A stretch of DNA of 64,000 bases from Shewanella psychromarinicola (lineage in GTDB: Bacteria > Pseudomonadota > Gammaproteobacteria > Enterobacterales > Shewanellaceae). Positions 62,804-64,000 of the stretch are shown piece after piece. The notes under the pieces were generated by a model. The model did no database searches. It was not told where the DNA came from and was given only the letters and a program-made list of their open reading frames with translations. The number at the start of each line of letters is the position of its first letter. Position 1 is the stretch's first letter. The stretch spans positions 3,534,001 to 3,598,000 of the forward strand of contig NZ_CP034073.1 in assembly GCF_003855155.1 (NCBI RefSeq). Reading direction: 5' to 3'. The position numbers and the translations under genes are program-made.

Positions 62804-64000
62804 TTAATTTGCTATTGATAAGTCTGATTCTGCCGCAGCCAACAGGGCAAATTCTTCATTAGCACTTTTAGCAACTAAATGCTTGGCGCTATAGCCAAAG
62901 TAATAGGCTGCACCAATTGCAAATAACACCATAGTGAATAGAAACGCCCGTGGATCGAATGCGTATACGCCAGTGAGTGCAATTAACGACAACACTAAAG
63001 CAATGCCCGAAGTAAAAATACCGCCTGGTGTTTTGTATGGACGAGGCATATCGGGCTGTTTGAACCGCACTAAAATGTGGCTAAGCGCCATTAATGCATA
63101 CGATACAGTGGCACCGACAACGGCCATGGCAAGCATTAAATCACCTTCGCCACTCAGTGAGGCAATAAAACCAAATATTGCGGGGACGATTAATGCGCGC
63201 GCAGGTACCTTGCGTGAAGTCGTAATGGATAATGAACGAGGTAAATATCCGGCACGTGATAACGCAAATACTAAGCGGCTATAACCATAAATAATTGAGA
63301 AAAATGAAGCAACTAGACCTGCCAAACCTAAAATATTTACTATGGTAGCCAAGCTGTGATTACCGGTAGCATTCAGTGCATCAACTAATGGTACCGCACT
63401 GGCACCCATGGCTGCAGCACCGCCAGCACCAGGGACTAGTACCACAACCAAGAGTGCAGTAAAGAGTAAAAATATCATTGCCCCAATAATGCCTTTTGGC
63501 ACATCTTTGGCTGGATCTTTCGCTTCTTCTGCTGCTAATGGTACACCTTCAACTGCTAAAAATAACCACATTGCAAACGGCAATGCAGCCCAAACGCCGT
63601 ACCATCCTAGAGGTAAAAACTCACTTGCCCCTGCCGCTTCTGTCACTGCAACATCATATAAGCGTGATGCATCAAAGTTACCGATCAGCACGACTGCAGT
63701 CGCAATGATAACCAATACAGCTAACCCGCTGATCACCATCATTACTTTAAGTGCTTCACCGACACCGGCTAGATGAATACCCACAAAAACGATATAAAAT
63801 AATGCATAGACCCAAGGACCATTAAACCCCAATAACTCTTGCACTGCAGAGCCAATAAAAATCACAATGGCAGCAGGCGCCAGCGCATATTCAATTAACA
63901 CCGCAAGTCCGGTTAAATAACCGCCGGCGGGGCCCATGGCTTGACGAGCAAAACTATAACCGCCGCCTGCAGCAGGTATTGCCGCTGACATTTCAGCTAA
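62804..64000 (-). CDS. APC-family amino acid/ethanolamine permease (N-terminus beyond window)
   Basis: The last 399 codons of an APC-superfamily inner-membrane transporter; the frame is open at base 64000. Visible family features are AEMSAAIPAAGGGYSFARQAMG, FLAVEGVPLAAEEAKDPAKD and SRLVFALSRAGYLPRSL, with about ten hydrophobic helices and a polar C-terminal tail. The combination GVPLAAEEAKDPAKDVPKGI is most like ethanolamine permeases (eat/eutP type). No ethanolamine-utilisation genes are visible in the window, so the substrate is tentative. Confidence 0.88.
   Translation of the reverse strand, partial: LAEMSAAIPAAGGGYSFARQAMGPAGGYLTGLAVLIEYALAPAAIVIFIGSAVQELLGFNGPWVYALFYIVFVGIHLAGVGEALKVMMVISGLAVLVIIATAVVLIGNFDASRLYDVAVTEAAGASEFLPLGWYGVWAALPFAMWLFLAVEGVPLAAEEAKDPAKDVPKGIIGAMIFLLFTALLVVVLVPGAGGAAAMGASAVPLVDALNATGNHSLATIVNILGLAGLVASFFSIIYGYSRLVFALSRAGYLPRSLSITTSRKVPARALIVPAIFGFIASLSGEGDLMLAMAVVGATVSYALMALSHILVRFKQPDMPRPYKTPGGIFTSGIALVLSLIALTGVYAFDPRAFLFTMVLFAIGAAYYFGYSAKHLVAKSANEEFALLAAAESDLSIAN

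Overview
The window looks like chromosome from a Shewanella-type facultatively anaerobic gammaproteobacterium. This rests on the gene order of the membrane-bound [NiFe] hydrogenase cluster (hya then hypF-B-C-D-E), a periplasmic tetraheme cytochrome c, FNR/EtrA-type boxes in front of hyaA and grcA, an NsrR of gammaproteobacterial type, and a very large number of chemotaxis and cyclic-di-GMP proteins. No rRNA, tRNA or CRISPR array was found.

Layout. 1-11580 (minus strand): hydrogenase operon hyaA, hyaB, hyaC, hyaD, a degenerate HypF-like protein, hypF, hypB, hypC, hypD and hypE (hypE runs off the left edge), with two FNR/EtrA boxes upstream. 12092-14650: a DMT exporter and a gloA-nemA electrophile-detoxification pair. 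15141-19000 (plus): a candidate periplasmic respiratory module made of a tetraheme cytochrome, a Tat-exported Old-Yellow-Enzyme/[4Fe-4S] flavoprotein, an outer-membrane porin and a LysR regulator. 19441-24397: SDR, DUF302, a CLCA_X/LPD1-like zinc-peptidase-like protein and an exported amidohydrolase, separated by spacers rich in 12-14 bp tandem repeats. 24705-28918 (minus): an accessory cassette with an M15-like protein, a methyltransferase and a PLD-SF2 helicase-S24 fusion.

29621-56795 is a signalling region. It holds four chemoreceptors (one split by a 108-bp insertion), two paralogous PAS-GGDEF-EAL proteins, a CheB-CheR-PAS fusion overlapping one of them, an EAL pseudogene broken by a complete IS630-family element, and a c-heme HD-GYP protein. 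It ends with a five-gene plus-strand operon (hemerythrin-like protein, EAL, chemoreceptor, NsrR, PAS-GGDEF) preceded by an NsrR-type operator. grcA, under an FNR box, and a hexapeptide acetyltransferase lie inside this region. 57014-64000 is ordinary chromosome: an HPF/RaiA-like protein, a YkgJ-like protein, a U32 peptidase, the ABC-F protein YbiT and an amino-acid/ethanolamine permease cut by the right edge.

The two strongest leads are the exported flavoprotein/cytochrome module at 15141-19000 and the apparently nitric-oxide-controlled c-di-GMP/taxis operon at 52841-56795. Family names come from reading the translations; no database search was run.
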